From positions 1-17,751 of the forward strand of contig CAZEUZ010000105.1 of the NCBI GenBank assembly GCA_964515805.1: a DNA stretch of 17,751 nucleotides, written 5' to 3'. A program made the position numbers and the translations under genes. This DNA comes from CAZEUZ01 sp964515805 (GTDB lineage Bacteria; Pseudomonadota; Gammaproteobacteria; Pseudomonadales; Cellvibrionaceae). The notes beneath the pieces are model-generated. The model saw only the letters and a program-made list of their open reading frames with translations. It had not been told where the DNA came from and ran no database searches. Positions 8,405 through 16,044 of this stretch are shown one piece after another (position 1 is the stretch's first letter; each line of letters starts with the position of its first letter).

Positions 8405-8433
8405 TTTATAACAAAATATAGCGATAACAGCAA
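8405..8433 (-). promoter_or_regulatory. Predicted sigma-70 promoter of rpmB-rpmG
   Basis: On the reverse strand TTGCTG (8433-8428) is separated by exactly 17 bases from TATAAA (8410-8405). The -10 box matches the consensus at five of six positions and the -35 box at three. It would start transcription near 8398, giving a leader of about 45 bases before rpmB. Confidence 0.5.
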
Positions 8434-8485
8434 ACAATTTATGTTTTTTATCCTCTAAAGACAGGCCATTAGTGTTTTACTTTTT

Positions 8486-9163
8486 TCAGTGGAGCCAGCC
8501 GCGTTGGGCAAACGAGACAATTTCGCCTTCGCCAACGACAAAATGATCGAGCACTTCAATATCAATCAAGCGCAACGCTTTTTGTAAAACAGTAGTAATT
8601 TGCCTATCGGCAGCACTCGGCTCGGCGACTCCAGAAGGATGATTGTGAGCAAAGATCAGTGCAGCAGCATTATAATCCAATGCCTTTTTGACGACTTCAC
8701 GAGGATGAACACTGGCGCTATCGATGGTCCCATAGAAAATGGGGTCATACACTAGCAATCGGTGCTGGCTATCGAGAAATAGTGCGGCGAAAACCTCTCT
8801 GGACTGATGTCTGAGTTGACGAATTAGATACTCACGCACTTGATCGGGACTGTTAAGATTGTCTTCCTTGGTTAAGTATTCCGACAAATGTCGTCGGGCC
8901 ATTTCCATAACCGCTTGCAACAGGGTGTATTTGGCGTCACCAAGTCCACGGGCACTACAAAAAGCGTCCTTAGTCGACTCCAATATTTGCCGTAAGCCAC
9001 CGAACTCAACCAACAAATCTCTCGCCAAATCTATGGCGGTTTTCCCCTTGCAACCAGTCCGTAAGAAAATCGCCAACAACTCTGCGTCAGATAGCGATTG
9101 TGGTCCTTTAACTAATAATTTCTCTCTTGGCCGTTCTATGGCAGGCCAGTCCTGAATGGCCAT
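8486..9163 (-). CDS. radC: RadC family JAB/JAMM-domain protein
   Basis: The 225-residue product has the two-part RadC architecture. A helix-hairpin-helix-like front (about 1-90, LSDAELLAIFLRTGCKG and ARGLGDAKY) is followed by a JAMM/MPN-type domain. The metal site is complete: Glu123 (EVFAALFL), His173 and His175 in AHNHPSG, and Asp186, spaced HxH-x10-D. HPREVVKKAL (153-162) is also typical. Despite the name, a role in recombinational repair is not established; the fold suggests a metal-dependent hydrolase, possibly a peptidase or nuclease. AGAGGA precedes the ATG. Its place between rpmB and a divergent coaBC cluster is conserved in gammaproteobacteria. Confidence 0.95.
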   Translation of the reverse strand: MAIQDWPAIERPREKLLVKGPQSLSDAELLAIFLRTGCKGKTAIDLARDLLVEFGGLRQILESTKDAFCSARGLGDAKYTLLQAVMEMARRHLSEYLTKEDNLNSPDQVREYLIRQLRHQSREVFAALFLDSQHRLLVYDPIFYGTIDSASVHPREVVKKALDYNAAALIFAHNHPSGVAEPSAADRQITTVLQKALRLIDIEVLDHFVVGEGEIVSFAQRGWLH

Positions 9164-9257
9164 GTTAAACTTCCTCTGTAAAGCACTTTTTCCTGGGCAT
9201 TTATCGTCGACTTAAAACAATTGTCGGATAAATTAAGCAATGCGATCTTGAGATGAA

Positions 9258-9276
9258 TATACTACCAACAGGGTAG
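9258..9276 (+). promoter_or_regulatory. Possible -10 element and hairpin upstream of the DUF2721 gene
   Basis: TATACT (9258-9263) matches the -10 consensus at five of six positions, but no good -35 box lies 16-18 bases upstream. It runs into an inverted repeat, CTACC (9262-9266) and GGTAG (9272-9276) with a 5-base loop, near the expected transcription start. This could be an operator or a short leader hairpin. It lies in the 167-base divergent gap between radC and the DUF2721 gene. Confidence 0.3.
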
Positions 9277-9293
9277 GTTCATCAAATGTGATT

Positions 9294-9333
9294 GAAGACC
9301 AGATGTTAACAATGGATAGAAGACCTAACAATG
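9294..9333 (+). repeat. Short imperfect direct repeat at the start of the DUF2721 gene
   Basis: GAAGACC followed by AACAATGGA occurs twice, at 9294-9316 and 9319-9336. The gap between the two halves is 7 bases in the first copy and 1-2 in the second. Each copy carries an ATG (9312 and 9331), but the first is out of frame with the gene. It looks like a small local duplication over the initiation region. Confidence 0.5.
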
Positions 9334-9804
9334 GAAAGCATGACCATCGACATTCTCAGTGATATCGGAAAAACCGTTCAATTAGCAGTAGCTCCTGTTT
9401 TTCTTTTAACCGGTATCGCTGCTATTCTCAGTGTATTATCCAGCCGTCTGGGCCGCATCACTGATCGTGCCAGAATTCTAGAGCGGCGTATTAACAATGC
9501 TAGCGAAGAGCAAAATGATGTTTTACAGAACGAGATAGCTTCTCTATGGCAGCGCATTAACATCATCAACAAATCCATTTTTCTATGTACAATTAGCGCT
9601 TTGCTGGTTTGCCTGGTGATAGTGACTTTGTTTTTCGGAGGGCTTATTTACACTAACCTTTCATTAGTAATAGCAGTGCTCTTTATCTCCGCTATGCTGA
9701 CTTTAATTGTTGCGTTAGTCTATTTTCTCCGGGAAGTAACACGAGCTACCACGAGCATGAAAATGGGTATGGAAGTTAACCTGGATGAAATCCCTAAAAG
9801 CTGA
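9331..9804 (+). CDS. DUF2721 family membrane protein, function unknown
   Basis: The 157-residue product matches the DUF2721 pattern: a first hydrophobic segment QLAVAPVFLLTGIAAIL (about 17-35), a basic cytoplasmic loop SSRLGRITDRARILERRI, a helical stretch, and two more transmembrane segments (about 82-105 and 107-132). No enzymatic motif is visible. The start at 9331 lies in a direct repeat and has only a weak AGAAG upstream. The Met at 9340 has GGAAAG immediately before it, so the true product may be three residues shorter. The gene sits 37 bases before coaBC on the same strand and probably shares its transcript. In E. coli and Pseudomonas, radC and coaBC are direct divergent neighbours, so this gene appears to be an insertion into that arrangement. 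Confidence 0.8.
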   Translation: MESMTIDILSDIGKTVQLAVAPVFLLTGIAAILSVLSSRLGRITDRARILERRINNASEEQNDVLQNEIASLWQRINIINKSIFLCTISALLVCLVIVTLFFGGLIYTNLSLVIAVLFISAMLTLIVALVYFLREVTRATTSMKMGMEVNLDEIPKS

Positions 9805-9841
9805 TGGCGTCAACAGGTCTTAAATTAAACACTGATCGTTC

Positions 9842-11071
9842 ATGAACCCTTTAGCAAGTTTGACCAACCGCAATATTTTACTGGGGATCACCGGTGGTAT
9901 TGCCGCTTACAAGAGTGCTGAATTGGTTCGTCGTCTGCAGGACGCCGGTGCTGAAGTTCGAGTCGTAATGACTGCTGCGGCACAAGAATTCATTACGCCA
10001 CTCACTTTGCAAGCGCTCTCCGGCAATCCGGTCCATACCAATTTGCTTGATTCTACTGCTGAAGCGGCTATGGGTCACATTGAGTTGGCGCGCTGGGCTG
10101 ATTTGATCGTTATCGCACCGGCCAGCGCTGATATTATTGCCCGAATTGCTCAAGGTGAAGCTAACGATTTGCTGACAACGGTTTGTCTGGCCAGTAGCTG
10201 TCCGTTAGTCATTGCGCCGGCGATGAATCAGGCGATGTGGATCCACGTTGCTACTCAGCGTAATATACGAAAACTACAGGCACGCGGAGTGATTCAACTG
10301 GGCCCAGACACAGGTAGACAAGCTTGTGGCGATGTCGGTTTTGGGAGAATGTCCGCCCCGGATGAATTGACGGTAGCCATAGCCAGTCTTTTTCAAACCG
10401 GTAGCTTAACAGGCAAATGTGTAGTGATTACTGCTGGACCGACTCGTGAAGCCATCGATCCGGTTCGTTATATTAGCAATTACAGCTCTGGTAAGATGGG
10501 TTATGCGCTGGCGTGCGCTGCAGTTGATGCAGGTGCTAGAGTAAAGTTAATCAGCGGACCTACGGTTATATCGCCCCCTGAACACGTAGAATTAATCCGT
10601 GTTCTATCTGCCGATCAAATGTATCAGGCTAGCATGCAGACATTGCCAAGTTGTGACGTGTTTATCGCCGCTGCTGCCGTAGCTGACTATAGGCCAGTGA
10701 ATGTCGCTACACGTAAAATAAAAAAAACGAGTAGCGATACGGTGACCTTGGAAATGATTAAAAATCCAGATATCGTTAGCGCTGTCGCCGCTGCCAACCA
10801 GTCCTTTGTGGTTGGATTCGCAGCAGAAACGGACAATATTATTGATCATGCCAGATCTAAGCTAAAGGCCAAACAATTGGATTTGGTTGTCGCCAATGAC
10901 GTATCCGACGGCAGTATAGGTTTTGACAGCGACCATAATGCCGTGACGCTGATAAGCCATAACAGTCAACATGTACTCGATAAAGCAAGCAAACAACAAC
11001 TGGCTCGAGATATTATTCATCACATAGCGAGTATGATGGACAAAACAGAAAAAGGGGCAGTTACAAAGTAG
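9842..11071 (+). CDS. coaBC: Bifunctional phosphopantothenoylcysteine decarboxylase / phosphopantothenate-cysteine ligase
   Basis: CoaBC (Dfp) joins cysteine to 4'-phosphopantothenate and decarboxylates the product to 4'-phosphopantetheine, two steps in coenzyme A synthesis. The CoaC half (about 1-185) is an FMN flavoprotein with GITGGIAAYKS near the N terminus, catalytic His79 (MGHIELARWAD), PAMN with Asn129, and the reducing cysteine Cys162 in QACGDVGFGRM. The CoaB half starts around residue 191 with VVITAGPTREAIDPVRYISN and continues with NYSSGKMGYALA, MIKNPDIV, VVGFAAETDN and VVANDVS. At 409 residues it is full length. No clear ribosome binding site precedes the ATG at 9842. algC follows after 8 bases, where dut is usually found. 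Confidence 0.97.
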   Translation: MNPLASLTNRNILLGITGGIAAYKSAELVRRLQDAGAEVRVVMTAAAQEFITPLTLQALSGNPVHTNLLDSTAEAAMGHIELARWADLIVIAPASADIIARIAQGEANDLLTTVCLASSCPLVIAPAMNQAMWIHVATQRNIRKLQARGVIQLGPDTGRQACGDVGFGRMSAPDELTVAIASLFQTGSLTGKCVVITAGPTREAIDPVRYISNYSSGKMGYALACAAVDAGARVKLISGPTVISPPEHVELIRVLSADQMYQASMQTLPSCDVFIAAAAVADYRPVNVATRKIKKTSSDTVTLEMIKNPDIVSAVAAANQSFVVGFAAETDNIIDHARSKLKAKQLDLVVANDVSDGSIGFDSDHNAVTLISHNSQHVLDKASKQQLARDIIHHIASMMDKTEKGAVTK

Positions 11072-11079
11072 TCAAAGCC

Positions 11080-13644
11080 ATGAATATAACAACAAAGCAC
11101 TCTACAAAAAACAATACCTCATCAAATTTCCTTCACAACATTCGCATTCTTGTACTGCAATTAATTGCTCTAGTGTTGTCGTTAGTAGCGGGTTACCTTA
11201 TCTGGTCATACGCTATCATTGACCGGGAAAAACAGCAGTTGAATCAATTATCTTTGACACAGGCAAAGCATCAACAGCAGATCATTCAAAACTATCTCGC
11301 GTCGCTAATTGATAGCGCAACGTTATATAACTTCAACCAAGATTTATCATCAGGCATACCATCTTTTGATTCAGCCAATCTGGATAGCTACCGCGATAAA
11401 CTTTTTAACAATATTCCTCACTTAGAGTTGGTGAAATTTTTCGGCCTAAATCAAACGCGTATGGACCAAGCAGAAGATGCTATTAACTTTGTTGTTATGG
11501 ATATGATCAATCGCAACGAAAGAGGCGAAACAGTATACCCGGAAGCTATTAAAGCTAAAAAAGCAAACACCTGGCTTATCGCTATTGTGAGACCGCTATA
11601 TCAACAGCTAAACCAGCAAAAGGTAGAAAATCCGCTGGAGGTAGATAAAATCCATGCACGAAACATAATAGGCACACTCTATTTAGCGGTGAGTGTAGAG
11701 GCGCTGGAAAAACAGTTATCCGCATCTGATCAAGGGTTAGGGTTAACACAAATAACACAGCGAGTTGCTGATAAGAAATTTATACCTTTTATCGAAGTGG
11801 GCAATGCAGCGAAATACCCTACGCAACGATTGAAAATTACCAATACCAATTGGCAACTTAGCTATACCCCTTCAGAAACGTTATATTTGCAGGCAAGGCA
11901 GCCGCGGATGCTGGTTGTACTAATAATCGTCGCTATCACCTTTATGCTGACAGCCCTAGGTTGGTTTACGGCCCGTCGGCTAAACCGTCAATCAGGGGCG
12001 ACTGCTAAATCAACAAATGAGACGCCCGATTCTCCCATCACTTTCCCGTCTAAAAAACAGATTGCCACCACCGTGCCAATTGACGATGTCGATAGCTTAC
12101 TCAATATTGAACTGTCTGAGGAAGATAAAGCATTATTGGATGGGCCAATCAGTCTGGGTGACGAAGCCAATGCGTCCAATAAAGCGAGCCTAGATCGCAA
12201 AACAGAAATAAGCTTAGATAATAAAATAAACGAAGAGCATATTGCTGTTATGCAAGAACGCCAACGTAAAGATCTACCTCACTGTATTTTCCGTGCCTAT
12301 GACATTCGTGGCATAGTAGATAAACAACTGACGTGTGAATTGGCAAAGCTGATTGGTCAAGCATTGGCCAGTGAAGTACTCGATAAGGGTGAAAAATACT
12401 TGTTTGTTGGCCGAGATGGTCGCTCTCATTCTCCTAAAATTGCCGATGCTTTCGCTCGCGGTGTATTAAGTACTGGATGCAATATTATTGATCTTGGTTT
12501 GGTACCCACGCCACTGGTGAATTTTGCTGCGTTGACTTCCGAAATAACTAGCAGCGCTGCTATGGTGACAGCTAGTCACAATTCTAAAGAATACAATGGC
12601 TTCAAATTTTTGATCAAAGGACGCACTCTGGTGGATCAAGATATGCAAGCAATCAAAAACAGCATCGCCAAGGGTGATTTTCATACAGGCCGAGGCAGTA
12701 CGGAATACCAAAGTATCAATCAACGTTATATTGAGCGAATAGTGGATGATATTGCTTTGCCCGGCAATTTGCATATTGTGATTGATGCAGCAAATGGCGC
12801 TACATCAGCGATAGCACCTCAACTATTTGAAAAGTTGAGCTGTACAGTAACACCGTTATTTTGTGAGATTGATGGTGATTTTCCCAATCACGATCCCGAC
12901 CCTTCGGTCGTTGAAAACTTGCAGCCACTTATTGAAAGTGTCAAGCAACAACGGGCTGATTTAGGATTAGCATTCGATGGCGATGGCGACCGATTAGTTG
13001 TCATAACGCCTAAGGGTAAAATTGTTTGGCCTGATCAATTGATGATGTTATTTGCCGAGGATGTTGCTTCCCGCAATCCCGGCTGTGACATTATCTACGA
13101 TGTCAAGTCTACCCGTCAGTTGAGCCAGATCATTGCCCGTTGCGGCGGTAGGCCGATTATGTGGAAGACTGGCCACGCTAATATGAAGGCAAAAATGTAC
13201 GATACTGGTGCGTTACTGGCGGGGGAATTTTCCGGGCACATCTTTTTTAAAGAGCGGTGGTTCGGTTTTGATGATGGTATGTATGCAGCAGCCCGATTAT
13301 TGGAGATAGTCCTCTTGGGAGGACGAGATATCGATGATATATTTGAAGAATTCCAACCCTTGGTGACTACGCCCGAAATAAAAATTCCCGTCGGAGAAGA
13401 AGAAAAGTTTTCTATTATCGAGTCACTGATTGAAACCGCCAGTTTTGCCAATGGAAAAAAGGTAACGATTGATGGCATTCGCGTCGATTTCCCGCGATGC
13501 TGGGGGTTAATTCGGGCGTCAAACACTTCAGCAGCATTGACTCTGCGTTTCGAAGCAGAGACAGAGCAAGATATGGATAGGATAAAACGCTTGTTCAGGC
13601 TCGAACTCGGTAGAGCGAACCCCAAACTGCCTAAATATTTTTAG
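11080..13644 (+). CDS. algC: Phosphomannomutase/phosphoglucomutase (AlgC type) with membrane-anchored N-terminal half
   Basis: The last ~455 residues form a complete AlgC-type mutase that interconverts hexose 1- and 6-phosphates for polysaccharide and LPS precursors. It starts with FRAYDIRGIVD (404-414). The phosphoserine is Ser499 in VTASHNSKEYNGFK, the metal loop is DGDGD (633-637), the sugar loop GEFSGH (715-720) and the phosphate-binding loop RASNTS (812-817). The usual Pro after SHN is Ser502 here. The ~400 residues in front contain one transmembrane helix (about 23-47), a segment of about 230 residues likely outside the membrane, a second helix (277-297) and a polar linker. This is receptor-like topology; similarly long AlgC proteins are annotated in pseudomonads. 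The frame is continuous, so it is a true fusion. The start is 8 bases after coaBC with no clear ribosome binding site. Confidence 0.93.
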   Translation: MNITTKHSTKNNTSSNFLHNIRILVLQLIALVLSLVAGYLIWSYAIIDREKQQLNQLSLTQAKHQQQIIQNYLASLIDSATLYNFNQDLSSGIPSFDSANLDSYRDKLFNNIPHLELVKFFGLNQTRMDQAEDAINFVVMDMINRNERGETVYPEAIKAKKANTWLIAIVRPLYQQLNQQKVENPLEVDKIHARNIIGTLYLAVSVEALEKQLSASDQGLGLTQITQRVADKKFIPFIEVGNAAKYPTQRLKITNTNWQLSYTPSETLYLQARQPRMLVVLIIVAITFMLTALGWFTARRLNRQSGATAKSTNETPDSPITFPSKKQIATTVPIDDVDSLLNIELSEEDKALLDGPISLGDEANASNKASLDRKTEISLDNKINEEHIAVMQERQRKDLPHCIFRAYDIRGIVDKQLTCELAKLIGQALASEVLDKGEKYLFVGRDGRSHSPKIADAFARGVLSTGCNIIDLGLVPTPLVNFAALTSEITSSAAMVTASHNSKEYNGFKFLIKGRTLVDQDMQAIKNSIAKGDFHTGRGSTEYQSINQRYIERIVDDIALPGNLHIVIDAANGATSAIAPQLFEKLSCTVTPLFCEIDGDFPNHDPDPSVVENLQPLIESVKQQRADLGLAFDGDGDRLVVITPKGKIVWPDQLMMLFAEDVASRNPGCDIIYDVKSTRQLSQIIARCGGRPIMWKTGHANMKAKMYDTGALLAGEFSGHIFFKERWFGFDDGMYAAARLLEIVLLGGRDIDDIFEEFQPLVTTPEIKIPVGEEEKFSIIESLIETASFANGKKVTIDGIRVDFPRCWGLIRASNTSAALTLRFEAETEQDMDRIKRLFRLELGRANPKLPKYF
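11088..11095 (+). promoter_or_regulatory. A-rich AAnAAnAA motif at codons 3-6 of algC (possible Hfq/Crc site)
   Basis: AACAACAA fits the catabolite-activity motif AAnAAnAA bound by Hfq with Crc on target mRNAs in Pseudomonas, and lies just after the algC start codon, a typical position. The motif is short and expected several times by chance in a window this size. A crc gene is present at 16881. Confidence 0.3.
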
Positions 13645-13780
13645 GTCCCTGTTAATCTAGCATTAGGCATAAACTAAAAATCAGATGGTGCCAGTAAAGA
13701 TAGCTCCAGAAGTAAAACGAAACCAATGGAATGGCCATTATGGCTTCATGTAGTAGAAGACGAAAATCGAGTAATTATCT

Positions 13781-14689
13781 ATGACGTTAACTCGGGACAC
13801 AGCAGTTAATATTGCACAAGTATTGACAGAAGCGCTACCTTATATCCAACGTTTTACCAATAAAACCGTAGTGGTAAAGTACGGCGGCAATGCGATGATT
13901 GATGAGACGTTACAAAATAGCTTTGCACGAGATATAGTGTTGATGAAGCTGGTTGGAATTAATCCCGTCGTCGTTCATGGCGGTGGGCCACAGATCAGTG
14001 AATTGCTGGATAAATTAAACATCAAGTCGCGCTTTATCGATGGTATGAGAATTACTGACAGTGCAACCATGGATGTGGTGGAGATGGTATTGGGAGGAAA
14101 TGTCAACAAGCAAATAGTCAGTTTAATCAATCGCAATGGTGGTCACGCCATTGGCCTTACCGGTAAAGACGGCAACCTTATCTGTGCCAAAAAGCTATCG
14201 GCAAAACGGAAAATTCCGGAGATGGCAGCACCGGAAATTATTGATATTGGCCATGTAGGCGACGTTAAGTCGGTCAATGTCAATGTGATCAATATGTTGA
14301 CTCAAAGTGATTTTATTCCGGTGATTGCGCCTATCGGGGTAGACGATAACGGTAGCTCTATGAATATCAACGCCGATTTAGTCGCCGGAAAAATCGCGGG
14401 TGTTTTACAAGCTGAAAAACTTATACTGTTGACCAATGTTGCCGGACTTGAGAACAAACAAGGCAATGTGTTGACCGGTTTAAGCACGAGTCAAGTTAAT
14501 GAATTGATTGAAGATGGCACTATCCACGGTGGTATGCTGCCAAAGATTCGTTGCGCACTGGAAGCTGTCAATAATGGTGTCAATACAGCGCATATTATTG
14601 ATGGCAGAGTATCGCATGCGGTATTGTTGGAAATATTTACAGATTCTGGTGTCGGCACACTGATTTCAAATGCCCTACGTACTTTCTAA
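13781..14689 (+). CDS. argB: Acetylglutamate kinase
   Basis: ArgB phosphorylates N-acetylglutamate in the second step of arginine synthesis. The 302-residue product shows the amino-acid-kinase fold: Lys33 in VVVKYGGNAM, VVVHGGGPQI (63-72), EMVLGGNVNKQIV, GHAIGLTGKDG, SSMNINADLVAGKIAG and ILLTNVAGL. About 28 residues precede the first beta strand (ALPYIQRFTNKT). This matches the extra N-terminal helix of arginine-inhibited, hexameric enzymes such as that of Pseudomonas and is absent from E. coli ArgB (258 residues). Feedback inhibition by arginine is therefore likely. The gap of 136 bases after algC shows no clear promoter; a weak GAG lies about 12 bases before the ATG. The algC-argB adjacency is typical of Pseudomonas. 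Confidence 0.96.
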   Translation: MTLTRDTAVNIAQVLTEALPYIQRFTNKTVVVKYGGNAMIDETLQNSFARDIVLMKLVGINPVVVHGGGPQISELLDKLNIKSRFIDGMRITDSATMDVVEMVLGGNVNKQIVSLINRNGGHAIGLTGKDGNLICAKKLSAKRKIPEMAAPEIIDIGHVGDVKSVNVNVINMLTQSDFIPVIAPIGVDDNGSSMNINADLVAGKIAGVLQAEKLILLTNVAGLENKQGNVLTGLSTSQVNELIEDGTIHGGMLPKIRCALEAVNNGVNTAHIIDGRVSHAVLLEIFTDSGVGTLISNALRTF

Positions 14690-14748
14690 TCCAAATACTA
14701 ACGGCGCGAGCACTATCTAAAAAGTAAAGGGATCACAATTTAACAGTT

Positions 14749-15357
14749 ATGGAAAAAAAATCACCAAAGCCATCCAGGCGTCAACACATATTGGAAACAT
14801 TCGCTGTGATGCTAGAAGAATCTCCGGGTGCTCGTATTACAACGGCCGCTTTGGCTAAAAAAGTCGGTGTTTCGGAAGCAGCGCTATACCGCCATTTTGC
14901 CAGTAAATCAAAAATGTTTGAGGGTTTGATCGAGTTTATCGAAGAAACAATTTTCTCCCGCATTCACCTTATCATTTCTGACTTTCCAGATACCCCGACC
15001 CGGTGTGAAAAAATACTGTGGTTGTTATTGAGCTTTGCCGAGCGAAATCCTGGTATTACTCGAATTATGACAGGAGATGCACTGGCGGGTGAAACGGAAA
15101 ATTTGCGCGCACGTGTAGTGCAATTTTTTGATCGTTTAGAGACCCAACTCAAGCAATTGCTCCGTGAGGCAAAAATGCGTGAAAATTTAGAATCCAGGTT
15201 ACCTATCGTTGTTGCCGCGAACTTGCTTCTATCCATTGCCGAAGGGCGAATTGCGCAATTTGTGCGCAGTGAGTTTAAAAGACTACCTACGGAAAATTGG
15301 TCGGATCAGTGGTCTGTGGTTATGGCCAATTTCTTTTATGAAAATAACCCGCACTAA
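14749..15357 (+). CDS. slmA: Nucleoid occlusion factor SlmA (TetR family)
   Basis: SlmA binds specific chromosomal sites and blocks FtsZ ring assembly over the nucleoid. The 202-residue product (198 in E. coli) has an N-terminal TetR helix-turn-helix (about 28-60, ITTAALAKKVGVSEAALYRHF) preceded by a basic arm, KKSPKPSRRQHILE. The C-terminal dimerisation part retains MTGDALAGE and LLSIAEGRIAQFVRSEFKR. Eight consecutive A (14753-14760) cover codons 2-4. No strong ribosome binding site is visible. It follows argB after 59 bases and converges on the DUF4124-like gene with 7 bases between stops. slmA near pyrE and coaBC is the conserved E. coli neighbourhood. Confidence 0.94.
   Translation: MEKKSPKPSRRQHILETFAVMLEESPGARITTAALAKKVGVSEAALYRHFASKSKMFEGLIEFIEETIFSRIHLIISDFPDTPTRCEKILWLLLSFAERNPGITRIMTGDALAGETENLRARVVQFFDRLETQLKQLLREAKMRENLESRLPIVVAANLLLSIAEGRIAQFVRSEFKRLPTENWSDQWSVVMANFFYENNPH
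14753..14760 (+). repeat. Run of eight A at the start of slmA
   Basis: A homopolymer of eight A covers codons 2-4 (GAA AAA AAA) of slmA. It also satisfies AAnAAnAA. Such runs can promote polymerase slippage; the current length keeps the frame open. Confidence 0.6.
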
Positions 15358-15364
15358 CTAAAAA

Positions 15365-16027
15365 CTACTTTTTTTCTTCGTTGAGCTGGTTTACCGGTGT
15401 GATTATCATAAAGCGGGCTATGTCTTCGTCAAATTTCTCCGTTTGCGCTTTATATTCCTGTTCCCGCAAGTGAATTTTGTCGGTTATAGCTGCTAATTCT
15501 TCCTTGATCGCATCAATATTAGCTAAGACGATATCCGGTATAGGTTGACCGTTACGTTCCATAGTGGCGGCTTGCGATAATAGTTTGTCTTTTTCTCTAT
15601 TAAAATTGATTACATTGCCTTTAAGTATATTGATGTTGGCCGATATTTCGGCCAGCTTGCGCTTTTTTGCCGCTTCGATATCACTGACTCGACTGTAACG
15701 TTTTAAAAGTTGACCATCCCAAATTTGTAACCGCTCTTTTTCAGCTCGCGCCGCTTCAACCTTTGCTCTGTCCTCGGGAGAGAGTTCAGGGGGCACAACT
15801 TTAATCAACTGGCCACTAGAATCAACAATTTCATACCCATTGGCGGTGTACTGGGCAGGAATGCTGTAAGTTAGCACTTTTACACCACTTTCATTGACAT
15901 AGCGATAAAGTAGGCGCTCTTGACCGGCTGTGTGGTTACTTATCGGCAGCAACAATATCAGTAGTACACTGACTAGGCAGCTTTCAAGTGATAACCATGG
16001 TTTCGTACTAAAAAAAAGATGATGCAT
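15365..16027 (-). CDS. Secreted coiled-coil protein with N-terminal DUF4124-like domain
   Basis: I do not recognise a specific function. With the ATG at 16027 the 220-residue product has a signal peptide (core LVSVLLILLLPI, cleavage probably near HTAG-QE). A short DUF4124-like domain follows, with LLYRYVNESGVKVLTYSIP and a GYEIVDSSGQLIKVV tail. The remaining ~150 residues are charged and alpha-helical (PEDRAKVEAARAEKERLQ, then AAKKRKLAEISANI), likely coiled coil, ending in a polar tail. The periplasm is the expected location. A TTG at 16048 would add seven residues, overlap the pyrE stop, and has GGAG close upstream. I prefer the ATG because it gives a normal signal-peptide length, although its AAGGA lies 12 bases away. 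Both starts imply coupling to pyrE. Confidence 0.8.
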   Translation of the reverse strand: MHHLFFSTKPWLSLESCLVSVLLILLLPISNHTAGQERLLYRYVNESGVKVLTYSIPAQYTANGYEIVDSSGQLIKVVPPELSPEDRAKVEAARAEKERLQIWDGQLLKRYSRVSDIEAAKKRKLAEISANINILKGNVINFNREKDKLLSQAATMERNGQPIPDIVLANIDAIKEELAAITDKIHLREQEYKAQTEKFDEDIARFMIITPVNQLNEEKK

Positions 16028-16044
16028 GATAACTAATTTTCCTT

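Noticed and set aside
8354..8437. 28-codon upstream extension of rpmB
   Set aside because: L28 starts with MSKICQITG; the extension is hydrophobic, not L28-like, and overlaps the predicted promoter.
8446..8475. Terminator behind radC
   Set aside because: The only pairing found (CCT/AGG arms) is three base pairs long and has no proper T-run.
11072..11079. Remnant of dut between coaBC and algC
   Set aside because: Only 8 bases lie between the genes, so no remnant can be present.
13116..13625. 169-codon open frame opposite the 3' part of algC
   Set aside because: The sense frame contains conserved mutase motifs; the antisense product resembles nothing known to me.
13685..13753. 22-codon frame (MVPVKIAPEV...) in the algC-argB gap, and the 10-base palindrome AATGGCCATT at 13730
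   Set aside because: No ribosome binding site and no recognised product; the palindrome is too short to call an operator.
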